The notes below the pieces were generated by a model. The model had not been told where the DNA came from and did no database searches. It saw only the letters and a list, made by a program, of their open reading frames with translations. This document shows positions 12,745 to 24,377 of a stretch of 64,000 bases of DNA, in pieces (position 1 is the stretch's first letter; each line of letters begins with the position of its first letter). The position numbers and the translations under genes are program-made. The stretch is from a virus. The stretch spans positions 1 to 64,000 of the IMG/VR virus record IMGVR_UViG_3300045738_001212; one strand, 5' to 3'.

Positions 12745-13908
12745 TTACATATCACCCAACTTAGCAAGCTCCTCCAGTTTAAGGCTTGGCCGAGCAAGTC
12801 CTCCAACTGCTGTGAACACTGTCAGGTTTGGTTTGTTTCCACTATAAATTCCACTATGAACAATATTTCCGGGCTTTAACATTCTGGAAAGTTGTTCGAA
12901 TGCCTGATCTAAATCTCTTTGAGGAATGTTATCTAGCTGCTCTTTCCCACCGATAACAACGGCAGCGGCGCAAGTGCCACTTGATAAGTCCAATCCTCCA
13001 GATAATAGATTGTTTTTTAGATTTTCCCTTACTGCTCTCGAAATGCTTACTGCATCTTTCCAGTCTGCTACGGGAGAAGCTCCAAATACAATACACCCCG
13101 AATCAAGAAGTGTTTCGTAATCCTTTTTATCGAAAGCTGAATAACTGCTATCCTTAGAAGCTGTAAGGTTGAATAAGTTAAATAACCCACACATACTCAT
13201 ATTTGCGGTTTGCCAAAAATTGGAAACAACAAGGTTGGGGTAAAGCTTGGTAATTTTTTCATTATCTAAAATGATAAGAGGAGACACAATCCCCTTGTCA
13301 ACAAGATCGAAAGCTTTCTTTAGCGTGTTGTGAGCGTTGGCGTTAACCTTTTTTCCTTCGGAAGCTTTAGGTAAAGCGAGAATAACTCCAACTTGTTTCG
13401 CGGAAGCTTTCACTGTCTCTTGGAGTTCCTTGGCCGCGTAAGCCAACGGCTCCATCATCCCTGCTCCAGAGCCGCCACCAGCACCAAGGCTAATAATGAT
13501 TCTGTCTAATTCTTCCCCGAAAGAGTACTTCATAAAATCGAGTACATCTTCAGACTTCTTGTTGAAAAGCTCCTCCGCTACCCTCGGGTCTTTTCCTGCT
13601 CCACCATCCCCAATACATAGTTTGTTTTCTATTAACTTGAGGGTGTTGAGGTCTTGCATGGCGGTGTTGATTGCCGCAGTTTTCCTGTATCCAAGTTGGT
13701 GAAATGTTTCCGCAATTCTTGATCCACCTTGTCCGGCACCAATGAAGGCGAATTTAAATGCTACATCAATTTCGTCCTTTATCTCTGTTTTTTTCTCCGG
13801 CTCTGGCTCTGGCATGGGAATGTCAGGCAGTGTAATGTCGATGTCTGCTTCCCCATACACGGCTTTAATTTGCTCGTCGTTTTGTTGCTCTTGATTTTCT
13901 TCGCTCAT
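12745..13908 (-). CDS. FtsZ/tubulin-family GTPase
   Basis: 387 residues. A 48-residue acidic, Pro-rich extension precedes a tubulin core. The nucleotide-binding start is FIGAGQGGSRIAETF (55-69) with AAINTAMQDL. The tubulin signature is GAGGGSGAG (142-150). The T7 catalytic loop is recognisable as FDKKDYETLLDSG, keeping the DxxD acidic pair (260, 263) seen in FtsZ as DFAD. Phage tubulins such as PhuZ and TubZ form filaments that position DNA or capsids. Here the gene starts 2 bases after the portal stop codon, with Shine-Dalgarno AAGGAG, inside the virion operon, which suggests late expression and a role tied to assembly. A cytoplasmic filament is inferred. Confidence 0.8.
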   Translation of the reverse strand: MSEENQEQQNDEQIKAVYGEADIDITLPDIPMPEPEPEKKTEIKDEIDVAFKFAFIGAGQGGSRIAETFHQLGYRKTAAINTAMQDLNTLKLIENKLCIGDGGAGKDPRVAEELFNKKSEDVLDFMKYSFGEELDRIIISLGAGGGSGAGMMEPLAYAAKELQETVKASAKQVGVILALPKASEGKKVNANAHNTLKKAFDLVDKGIVSPLIILDNEKITKLYPNLVVSNFWQTANMSMCGLFNLFNLTASKDSSYSAFDKKDYETLLDSGCIVFGASPVADWKDAVSISRAVRENLKNNLLSGGLDLSSGTCAAAVVIGGKEQLDNIPQRDLDQAFEQLSRMLKPGNIVHSGIYSGNKPNLTVFTAVGGLARPSLKLEELAKLGDM

Positions 13909-13910
13909 AG

Positions 13911-15953
13911 TTACTCCTTAATAATTGATTTTGACATATGCAAGATACTTGCGGCTTCAAGGTCCACATCGTGTTCGCAAGCTATGCTTTCTATTTCCTT
14001 AACTCTTTCTTTGTTTTTGTCTGTGGGGTCATCGCAATAATCTTTAGCTTTCTTGACCCAGTTTTTCGGTTTCTCGTTAGCCATTACGATATGGCTGATT
14101 TGTAGGGCTACTTCCTTTTGTTGTTTTGTTAATCTTTTAACGTCGTGCTTTTCTCTTAACACTTTTGAAACTTCTATTTCTAAATTCTGAGCCAAGACAT
14201 ACCCCTCTTTCACCTTTGACATGCAGTAACCTTCCTTACCTCCGATAGGTGTCATTTTTCTATCCGACTTGTAAGGAGCATTTTTCGTGCTGGATGGTCT
14301 TCCTGCTGGCTTGTTTACTTTTTGTCCACTAGGAGGAGGGGGTCCGGCTGGCCCTTGTGGTGCCTTAAGTTTTTCTCGTCCCATTTTTTCTTGAGACTTG
14401 AGGTTTTTATCCTGTAGGTCTTTTTGAACTTCTCCTTGTTTGTCTGCAAGTTCTTTCTGGGTTTCAGGTCCACCAGTGACAGGCTCGTAAAGACCCTTGT
14501 CTCTAAGTTTTTTAAATTCTTTTTGGGATTCTATAGACTCTTCATTAGTTGGTAGACGGTTGGTCTCAAGAGCCTTGATTGCCTCTTCTGGGGTTAAGAC
14601 CCCCAACTCAACGAGCCTTGTGTATATTCTTGAGGTCTCAGAATCAGTTTTTAACTCGAAGTCCTCGAAGTAAGGCACGGGAAAGTTTTTTAAACTGAGG
14701 CTTCTTGCTATGCGCTTGATTTCGGGTAACAAGAACTGATTAATAAAAGCTTGCCTACCTTGAGCTAGTCGAGAAATAAACACATCAACCTTGGCTGACT
14801 GATTTGCAAATTTTTCCCCTCCGACAAAGATATTGTTTAATCCAATATTAATATCACGATCAATGACTTCGTACTTTTTGGAATCCAATAGTGCTCCTAT
14901 TTGAGGAACAACAAATTCAGCCTTGGTGGTGTAGTCGGCAATCAGGACTCTACCCACGGACTCGTTTGAAAACAAATCCTGCATCTTTTTCAAGTTCTCG
15001 TGGTTTATTCCACCCTTCTCGGGCTCAGTGCCCATCGTGACGAGAAGAATCGCTTGTTGCATCGTTCTTGCAATCGCCATGTCCATTTTTTTCATCTCGT
15101 GTTTGAAGTTGATATCTTCAAGTACGGGATATCCCATTGGTACAGCGAACGGCTCGTAATCTTGCTTCTTGTAAAAAACCGCCGCGAGTTTCTTTGACTC
15201 TAGGGGGATGCTAAGGGAAACAGTTGAAGTTTTTCTCTTTAACAGTTTTTTCGATTCTTCATCTAGCGCATTGTAAACTTCCAAGTCCTCATCCGTCTTA
15301 GGGTTTCTAACTCTTTCAAGTTCGTAATCAGTAAGAACCTTGTAGTACTTTGCTTCTGAAAAATTTAAATTGCCGTGCATCTGAATGTCGGCAGGATTCA
15401 TAATTATGTAACGAGAAGGGATTGTCATTTCTTCCACTTCCATTTTTGGGAGATCGTCTTTCCCAAACGTTTGGGTAATTTTCTTTACGTCGTTCGGGGA
15501 AATCTTTGAATCATACCTATAGACAAAAACGTTTCCGCTCCGATAATACTCCCTGAAAAATCTATCCATCAAATCCCAAATATTAATTTTCTTAAAGTAA
15601 GCACTGAAGAAGTCTCTGGATTTTTTTGACCCTCCACGAAAGTATACGTTATTGACGGAGAACTCCGTCATGGTATCTATGATGTTCCTGAAGATAGCAA
15701 AATTATAATAACACTTTTGGCACAAGACGACAGCTTCCCTAATGGAAATGCTTGATTTCCCATACCCCTTGGTCGTCTTAAAGGGAACTAGCCCGTCGTC
15801 GATATTTTTAAATCTATCCGTTCTTTCTATGACCCCGGCGAGATTCCTTCTGGACGTGGTGACATTAGCGGAACCATACGCCATGAGAGGCTCTGATGGC
15901 AGAGCTTTTTTAGTCCCCCTTCTCGTCGTCGTCTTTTTCTTTTGTGCGGCCAT
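13911..15953 (-). CDS. portal protein
   Basis: The 680-residue soluble protein lies next-but-one downstream of the terminase, the usual portal position. It has a basic N-terminus (KKKTTTRRGTKK), a central alpha/beta region (FFREYYRSGNVFVYRYD, SRYIIMNPADI, IFVGGEKFANQSAKVDVFISRL) typical of portal stems and clips, and a Gln/Lys/Pro-rich C-terminal tail. FxxEYYxSGNVFVYR resembles the conserved portal segment of many tailed phages. The C-terminal 100 residues (KEGYVLAQNLEIEVSKVLREKHD) may form a separate helical appendage. No strong Shine-Dalgarno is seen before ATG 15953. Confidence 0.7.
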   Translation of the reverse strand: MAAQKKKTTTRRGTKKALPSEPLMAYGSANVTTSRRNLAGVIERTDRFKNIDDGLVPFKTTKGYGKSSISIREAVVLCQKCYYNFAIFRNIIDTMTEFSVNNVYFRGGSKKSRDFFSAYFKKINIWDLMDRFFREYYRSGNVFVYRYDSKISPNDVKKITQTFGKDDLPKMEVEEMTIPSRYIIMNPADIQMHGNLNFSEAKYYKVLTDYELERVRNPKTDEDLEVYNALDEESKKLLKRKTSTVSLSIPLESKKLAAVFYKKQDYEPFAVPMGYPVLEDINFKHEMKKMDMAIARTMQQAILLVTMGTEPEKGGINHENLKKMQDLFSNESVGRVLIADYTTKAEFVVPQIGALLDSKKYEVIDRDINIGLNNIFVGGEKFANQSAKVDVFISRLAQGRQAFINQFLLPEIKRIARSLSLKNFPVPYFEDFELKTDSETSRIYTRLVELGVLTPEEAIKALETNRLPTNEESIESQKEFKKLRDKGLYEPVTGGPETQKELADKQGEVQKDLQDKNLKSQEKMGREKLKAPQGPAGPPPPSGQKVNKPAGRPSSTKNAPYKSDRKMTPIGGKEGYCMSKVKEGYVLAQNLEIEVSKVLREKHDVKRLTKQQKEVALQISHIVMANEKPKNWVKKAKDYCDDPTDKNKERVKEIESIACEHDVDLEAASILHMSKSIIKE

Positions 15954-15959
15954 GATTTT

Positions 15960-19136
<3,177 letters not shown>

Positions 19137-19173
19137 GTCCTTCTACTTGTATTTTAATTTAAATTTGTTTTAA

Positions 19174-19182
19174 ATTACACTT
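19174..19182 (-). promoter_or_regulatory. AAGTGTAAT late-promoter candidate before the collagen-like gene
   Basis: Minus-strand AAAAAGTGTAATTT is followed by about 37 bases of AT-rich leader with the Shine-Dalgarno GAAGGA and ATG at 19136. The gap between the terminase and this gene is the only sizeable one in this stretch of the late operon, consistent with an internal promoter. Confidence 0.45.
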
Positions 19183-19208
19183 TTTATTTTAAAATGCGAC
19201 TAAATAAT

Positions 19209-21044
19209 TCAATTAATCATTATTGGGGTAAAGGTGCTACTCTCTGATTCTCCCCGTTTTGACATCATATCGAAGTAAAGTTTCGTTGACCAAGTTCCCA
19301 GCATTAGCGTCGTATAATTATCTTTTCTTGCCCTTGTGGACGACGTGCTTTTCTTTAAATGTAACGGTAAATCAAAGGTTTGATTGCCTCTAGCGGTAGT
19401 TTTGACCTCTACCAAGGCACATTGCCTTTTCGTCTGATACATTAGGTCATCCTGTGTTTCCGCTAGTTCTAGGAGGGTTTCAGCGTTTAGCAAATTGGTG
19501 TCTACATAGGTACTTATGGCTTTATCGAAAGCTTGTCCGTGAGCCGTGACCCTTGAAGCGAACCAGACCCTCTTATAGTCGATACACGCCTTTAAGTGTT
19601 CGTTTGCTTTCCTGATGAAATTACTTGTGAAGACCTGTTTGATGCACTTTTTCCCTGATTCTCTGTTGTATTGATATCTAGCCTTTCGGAGGGCTTGTTC
19701 GTAGTCTAGTCCTTCTGCGTCTGAATCGAAATCAAAAAACTCTAATTTAATTTTATCCTTTTTAAAATATTTACTTTCATTAGCACTGTCAATAAATTGA
19801 TAACCAGCGTTGTCTATCATTATTAATTCGAAATTAAAAAATTTATTTAAATAATAAAAATATTTGATATGATCCTTTAAATGTCCTCCCGCTACCGCGT
19901 ATCCATGAACCAAGGTGCATTGCTGTTTTTCTTCATCAAGTTCCATGACTGACATAGCAAAGTAGTCAGAGCTTGGGCTATCGCTAAACGAAGGATCAAT
20001 CGCTAAGACGTATTTTAAACCTCTCCTGCCACTGATCCTAGTCGTAGGCTCCTCGCCATCAGGGATGGTGCATTCGTGCATTTTCTTTGCGCTATAATAG
20101 CTATCGCTTCCATCAGTGAAAAGAGCGCAATACTCCCTCTGAAAACTTGAATGACTTTGCCCACCCTCTTGGGCCTCTTCGATAATTGTTCTATCAATCA
20201 TATGCTTGGGCAACGCTTCGTAACCCATTTGAGAAATAAAATAAGTAGCCCCTGCTTTCCCTATTTTTTCTCCGTAAATTTTATCCATCCACTCTTTGTA
20301 GGTTTTAAACAAGTTTTCGAAGGTGTAACTAGCAGAAGAAAGAGCTATCAATTTACTGTCGTTCTCGAAGACCATTCTGTCTTCTTCCCTCATGTCTCCT
20401 CTGTCGATGAGCTTGTCTTCTATCTCTCTAATCTCCAGCCTCTCCTTGATGTTTTGAGGAGCAACCAAGAACGGCATAAGGACAGTCTTAATTATCTCCT
20501 CTGGAAGCAGTAAGTACTCGTCCAATACAAGAACGTTGGCGCGAAAACCCCTAATCTTTTCACCACTAAGCGGAATGGCCGTAATGGACCCACCGTTGAT
20601 AAGCCATTCATACTGGTCGTTACGTTTGGATTTCGCGCCAAAAGCTTGCATGAGAAGTTCCGCGCCTCTACTGTCATAAATTTTTTCAATATTATTAAAT
20701 ATAAAACGAGCGGTACGGAACGTCGGGCCAGCAACTAAGATTTTTGTGTTGGGTTCGAAAATAGTTTGTAAAATAGAAAAGACAGAAGCGATAAAAGTCT
20801 TACCACAACCACGTCCCCATACGCACATGCTGAAATTTCTATTGAATAAGGCTTTCAAGGTGACTTCTTGGTATGGAGCCAACTTAATCCCGGTGAGAAG
20901 CTCGGTAGTAAAATAAACATTCTTCCTCAAAAATTTAGCCAAGCTAATTTTCGCCTCATTATCTTCTAGTTGCCCCTTCAACTTTAGGAGTTCCTCGTTA
21001 AAGTCCGGGATCGTTTTCTCGTATTTTTTGGGGCAATACCACAT
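19209..21044 (-). CDS. terminase large subunit
   Basis: 611 residues. The ATPase half carries Walker A WGRGCGKTF (about 75-83), Walker B VLVLDEY (about 171-177) and a coupling-like SSASYTFENLF segment. The C-terminal half begins LAIDPSFSDSPSSDYFAM, the RNase H-like nuclease strand with its first catalytic Asp, followed by LIMIDNAG with a further Asp. Length and domain order are those of a packaging motor ATPase-nuclease. It sits immediately downstream of the ERCC4-nuclease gene, one base after its stop. It translocates DNA into the prohead through the portal encoded two genes on. Confidence 0.9.
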   Translation of the reverse strand: MWYCPKKYEKTIPDFNEELLKLKGQLEDNEAKISLAKFLRKNVYFTTELLTGIKLAPYQEVTLKALFNRNFSMCVWGRGCGKTFIASVFSILQTIFEPNTKILVAGPTFRTARFIFNNIEKIYDSRGAELLMQAFGAKSKRNDQYEWLINGGSITAIPLSGEKIRGFRANVLVLDEYLLLPEEIIKTVLMPFLVAPQNIKERLEIREIEDKLIDRGDMREEDRMVFENDSKLIALSSASYTFENLFKTYKEWMDKIYGEKIGKAGATYFISQMGYEALPKHMIDRTIIEEAQEGGQSHSSFQREYCALFTDGSDSYYSAKKMHECTIPDGEEPTTRISGRRGLKYVLAIDPSFSDSPSSDYFAMSVMELDEEKQQCTLVHGYAVAGGHLKDHIKYFYYLNKFFNFELIMIDNAGYQFIDSANESKYFKKDKIKLEFFDFDSDAEGLDYEQALRKARYQYNRESGKKCIKQVFTSNFIRKANEHLKACIDYKRVWFASRVTAHGQAFDKAISTYVDTNLLNAETLLELAETQDDLMYQTKRQCALVEVKTTARGNQTFDLPLHLKKSTSSTRARKDNYTTLMLGTWSTKLYFDMMSKRGESESSTFTPIMIN

Positions 21045-21045
21045 G

Positions 21046-21987
21046 CTAAAGTTTCTTTAAGTCGTAAGCTAACTGAAGGTCAATCTTCTCGTGGAGACAA
21101 CCAGAGAAAAAAATCTTCTTAATTATTCTAGATGATTCTTCTCGGTTTTTAACAAATAAAAATTGAACATGAGGATACTTCTGGATAAGAGACCTTACGT
21201 TACGAAAGATAAATTCAGGAGTAACTCGTATCTTTTTTGATATGTAAGGAAGATACTTAAACGAAAGAGCGTTGCTCAACGTGTCTTCTACCAAAACAAC
21301 CAAGTAGATTTCCTCTTCTTTGGCTCTTTGAATTTCCCTTTCGAACCTGTCGAAATTTTTAACGCTCAAAGTAGAAATAAAATCGGATAAAGATTTTCTT
21401 TCTATATGGCAATTGCAAGTAACGCTAGGGTCACTCAGTGCGTAGTCTCCAGCCTTTAACGTTTTGGGCTCGCTAGGCCAATCAAAATCCAAGGGAAGCT
21501 GTTCTCTGGTATCGATATAAATTACGTAGTCATCCTTGTTGTAAGCAGCCCCCGTCATAATTTCTCCAAATTTATTATGCTTACTCTTCAGGCCCAGCTT
21601 TTCACATAGCTCATAGTAATCTCCAAACAATGAATCATAATAATAAACAGGCGGGAACATGAGTGTCCTCAGTTCGACCTGTGATGGAGCGTAAACGAGC
21701 TTCTTAGCGACTTTTCTGGCCTTGAGGAGGTTTATACTGTACTTTTTCGCATCGTCCTCTGGAGCCTCCTTGAGCCACATTTTCAAGTTTGTACGAGAAT
21801 TAAAATCAGTAGCAAAATACTGTTCCTTATTTTTAAATTTTATGAACTTACCATCGTAGAGGTCATGCCTTGGGTGGTATTGCTGATAGTATTCAGCTAT
21901 GCGAAGACTGTGAGCCTTCAGGTGTCTGTGAAGGCTCTTGCTGTCTTGGAATTCTTTTTCACAGACCTTACAAGAAACACTATCCAT
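21046..21987 (-). CDS. C2H2 zinc-finger plus ERCC4-type nuclease
   Basis: 313 residues. Residues 6-25 form a C2H2 finger (CKVCEKEF..SLHRHLKAH). The C-terminal half carries the ERCC4/XPF-family nuclease signature: IDTREQLPLDF, KAGDYAL and IERKSLSDFIST (the DxxE...ERKxxxD metal site), then FDRFEREIQRAKE. XPF-family nucleases cut branched or junction DNA. Placement between an unknown gene and the large terminase suggests a role in resolving DNA before packaging, or site-specific cutting guided by the finger; both are inferences. Its start overlaps the end of the 371-residue gene by 8 bases. Confidence 0.8.
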   Translation of the reverse strand: MDSVSCKVCEKEFQDSKSLHRHLKAHSLRIAEYYQQYHPRHDLYDGKFIKFKNKEQYFATDFNSRTNLKMWLKEAPEDDAKKYSINLLKARKVAKKLVYAPSQVELRTLMFPPVYYYDSLFGDYYELCEKLGLKSKHNKFGEIMTGAAYNKDDYVIYIDTREQLPLDFDWPSEPKTLKAGDYALSDPSVTCNCHIERKSLSDFISTLSVKNFDRFEREIQRAKEEEIYLVVLVEDTLSNALSFKYLPYISKKIRVTPEFIFRNVRSLIQKYPHVQFLFVKNREESSRIIKKIFFSGCLHEKIDLQLAYDLKKL

Positions 21988-23095
21988 TTAAAGCCTCGTC
22001 CTTACTCAGTCCTAAAATGCGACTTTTCAATTCATCCATTGAGGTTAGGTTGTCAACCTCTTTCTCTAGAGAAGCTTTTTGTAACTGAGCTAACTTAATC
22101 ATCTTATTCCTAGACTCTTCATCTTTCCAAGCTTCTACTAAATTAAGGATACTTGCGCTCGCGTTAATTTTTTTAGCTAACTTGTCGCTACGTTTTTGCT
22201 TAAGGTCTCCTAATAGCTTATGCTGCCTATTGACGCATTGGTTGTATTCGTTTTGGGCGGTATTGATAGCTTCGACCAAGGACATGGAAATACGTGCGCC
22301 TTCAGGGTTATTCGCAACATCGTCTAGGAGCCTTTGCAGATGTTCTACTCGGCGTTGGATATTAGCTGAAATGACAACCTCTCCAGATAGGACAATATAT
22401 TGATCTATCTCTTCTTGAGCTAGGTCGCTTTTGTTGTAGGTGTAACGGACGAAAGAACTCTCAAATAATTCGCGACTAACCTCGTCATCATAACTGTTGA
22501 TTTGATGATTGAACCTAAACACAGACAGATAACTAATCAGGCAGTTTACTTCGTTCTTTTGTTTGGTTGTGATTTTACTTTTGTCTACGCCGTTGAGTAC
22601 GTACTTGTTGATTCTATACAGGGTTTTGTCGAAGGTCTTAGGCGGTTTATAATCCTCTTGAACAACCCCTTGTTCTTCGTTGTAAGAAGCGTCACTAAAA
22701 TCCAATGTTTTAATGTAGTCGTTAATAGTTCTAGCTTCTTGGCTTACGTGAGATAAGGACGGGTCATCAAAAATGATCCTAGCTATCTCAAAGCCTTTCA
22801 TCATCATTGCGTTATTTTCGATGTACTCTTTGTGATCGTCCGTCAGTTCCAGTTTCTTTTTGGGGACGTAATCATGAAGGCTTCGTGGGACTATATCTCT
22901 AGAAGATAAAAAAGCTCTAACCGCTCTCCCTTCTTTCGTTCGGCCATCTGCATTTTTAATGTCAGGGAAAGCTGCTCTAATTAATTCGTTCAGTGATGGG
23001 GGGTTCTTAGAGCCCTCTTGATTCCATGTGTCTAAAATCAAAGACTGCTGCTCGGGAGTAATCACTACGCCCTTATGCTCGAAAGGTTCTTTCAT
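21980..23095 (-). CDS. hypothetical 371-aa late-operon protein
   Basis: A soluble, largely helical, Lys/Glu-rich protein. Its N-terminus (ITPEQQSLILDTWNQEG...SLNELIRAAFPD) resembles a helix-turn-helix region, and the C-terminal third (LVEAINTAQNEYNQCVNRQHKLLGD) looks coiled-coil. It lies directly upstream of the ERCC4 nuclease and large terminase. That position would suit a small terminase or other DNA-recognition subunit, but sequence alone does not establish it and it is long for a small terminase. Confidence 0.5.
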   Translation of the reverse strand: MKEPFEHKGVVITPEQQSLILDTWNQEGSKNPPSLNELIRAAFPDIKNADGRTKEGRAVRAFLSSRDIVPRSLHDYVPKKKLELTDDHKEYIENNAMMMKGFEIARIIFDDPSLSHVSQEARTINDYIKTLDFSDASYNEEQGVVQEDYKPPKTFDKTLYRINKYVLNGVDKSKITTKQKNEVNCLISYLSVFRFNHQINSYDDEVSRELFESSFVRYTYNKSDLAQEEIDQYIVLSGEVVISANIQRRVEHLQRLLDDVANNPEGARISMSLVEAINTAQNEYNQCVNRQHKLLGDLKQKRSDKLAKKINASASILNLVEAWKDEESRNKMIKLAQLQKASLEKEVDNLTSMDELKSRILGLSKDEALNG

Positions 23096-23096
23096 C

Positions 23097-23783
23097 TTAA
23101 AGAAATTCTATATCGCCCTTTTCTATTAATTTCTTAATCTTTTTAACGATGGTTTTTTTAATGTTCTGAATTTGTTTGTATCCCGGACTTCTTTTTTTCT
23201 CAGACGTTTTAAAACCTAATTTCTTCGCTACGGTAAGTTCGTTCTCTTTTTCTATAAATAGGGACTCATAAACCAATAATTCAGTTGGCTTTAGTATTTC
23301 CTTCATCTTCTCCGTAAGTTGTTCTATTTTCGCATCGTAGTCAATGTAATCATCGAATATGGTGTTGACCTCTTGGTGGTGGTTCTCTAAAGAGAGGGGC
23401 ATCTTCAAGTTGTAGGCATTCTGTTTTCTTTTTTCCCAATGAGCATACAAAGGGCATTCGTTACATTGAGTGGTGTAAATGCGGCATCCACCATCTCCTT
23501 CCTCCGCTGCACATCGTAAACAGGGACGAGTGTAGTTGGTGTAGTTATTGCGAATTATGTTTTTAAGCTGATTCGATATGACTCTATTCAGCCAAGGCTG
23601 GATCGGTTTGTCGGAGTCATACTTCTCCCATTTTTCATATATATGGATACGAATGATTTGAGCTACATCTTCAAAGTCAATCCAAGATAGAGAAGTTAGA
23701 TTCCATTTCCCTCTTCTCTTGGCGATCTCTTGATCGATGATCCCAATGCAGTCTTCGAAACTAGGTTTTTTCTTCTTTGCCAA
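23097..23783 (-). CDS. RNA polymerase sigma-70-like factor with a zinc-binding insert
   Basis: 228 residues. A region-2-like block (WIDFEDVAQIIRIHIYEKWEKYD...WLNRVISNQLKNIIRNN) is followed by a Cys cluster (RPCLRC, then GGCRIY, then TQCNECPLY) that could bind zinc. A C-terminal region-4-like helix-turn-helix follows (LKPTELLVYESLFI...ELTVAKKLGF...GYKQIQNIKKTI). It overlaps the end of the zinc-ribbon gene by 23 bases at the head of the late operon. It is a good candidate for redirecting host RNA polymerase to the AAGTGTAAT promoters, though no -35-like partner for that element was found. Confidence 0.75.
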   Translation of the reverse strand: MAKKKKPSFEDCIGIIDQEIAKRRGKWNLTSLSWIDFEDVAQIIRIHIYEKWEKYDSDKPIQPWLNRVISNQLKNIIRNNYTNYTRPCLRCAAEEGDGGCRIYTTQCNECPLYAHWEKRKQNAYNLKMPLSLENHHQEVNTIFDDYIDYDAKIEQLTEKMKEILKPTELLVYESLFIEKENELTVAKKLGFKTSEKKRSPGYKQIQNIKKTIVKKIKKLIEKGDIEFL

Positions 23784-24129
23784 CTGACTGGCCTCCTCTA
23801 ATAGGGCCAGCTTCTTTACGGAATTGTTCCATAAACGTTTCTTCGTCTATTGTAGGACCACCTCGCATTGTTTCTAATCCGCCAGAAACTGGTCCTTGTT
23901 GAATTAAGCCCCCTACTGTCTCACTAAAGGAGGGGGTATCCATAATTTCGACATCCAGCTTGGTAGCTTGGATATCGGTGATTTCTTCTGCTTCCTCTTC
24001 CTCTTCTTCTCTTTTAGGCAAAGTAGTTTTCTTGACATTTGAGGCTAAAGTCGTAGCATCCCCACAGTGACAACAGAACTTGGAACCGATAGGATTAGCT
24101 TTTCCACAACTGGGGCAGTACTTTTTCAC
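23761..24129 (-). CDS. zinc-ribbon protein at the head of the late operon
   Basis: 122 residues. The N-terminus is a zinc ribbon (YCPSCGKANPIGSKFCCHCGD: two CxxC pairs), followed by an acidic run (EEEEEEAEE) and an unstructured tail. The start is GTG at 24129. A TATAAT sits 7 bases upstream, so the message is predicted to begin at the start codon. It may act with the downstream sigma-like factor, perhaps as an RNA polymerase-binding or anti-sigma-like partner; that is only inference. Confidence 0.6.
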   Translation of the reverse strand: MKKYCPSCGKANPIGSKFCCHCGDATTLASNVKKTTLPKREEEEEEAEEITDIQATKLDVEIMDTPSFSETVGGLIQQGPVSGGLETMRGGPTIDEETFMEQFRKEAGPIRGGQSVGKEEKT

Positions 24130-24136
24130 GTTAACT

Positions 24137-24142
24137 ATTATA
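24137..24142 (-). promoter_or_regulatory. TATAAT with start-codon spacing of 7 (leaderless promoter)
   Basis: On the minus strand TATAAT is followed by AGTTAAC and the GTG start at 24129. A weak TTGGCC lies 18 bases upstream. The spacing matches the leaderless promoters of the 28-42 kb zone. Confidence 0.45.
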
Positions 24143-24182
24143 CATTTTTTTAGATAAAAAGGCCAACATTTTTAAGGTGGAG

Positions 24183-24377
24183 ATGAAAAAGAAGATAAGA
24201 GCCATTGTCCTAGACGATTTCGACAAGGTGCTGAACGTGTCCTTTAAGTATTGCAAATTTGAGGAAAACGAGAGGGTTCGAGATTCGGCTAGAAAAATTA
24301 ACGATATAGCTTACGGCACCATTAAATACATAGACAGGTACGTGAAAAAATCCAAAAAGAAAAAAAAGAAGAAGTGA
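24183..24377 (+). CDS. small basic protein, 64 aa
   Basis: Starts at ATG 24183 behind AAGGTGG (a GTG six bases earlier is possible). The protein ends in a long Lys run (KKSKKKKKKK). Its last codons overlap the GTG start of the GT9 gene (GTGA), so the two are translationally coupled. Nucleic-acid or membrane binding by the basic tail is possible. No family is recognised. Confidence 0.55.
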   Translation: MKKKIRAIVLDDFDKVLNVSFKYCKFEENERVRDSARKINDIAYGTIKYIDRYVKKSKKKKKKK

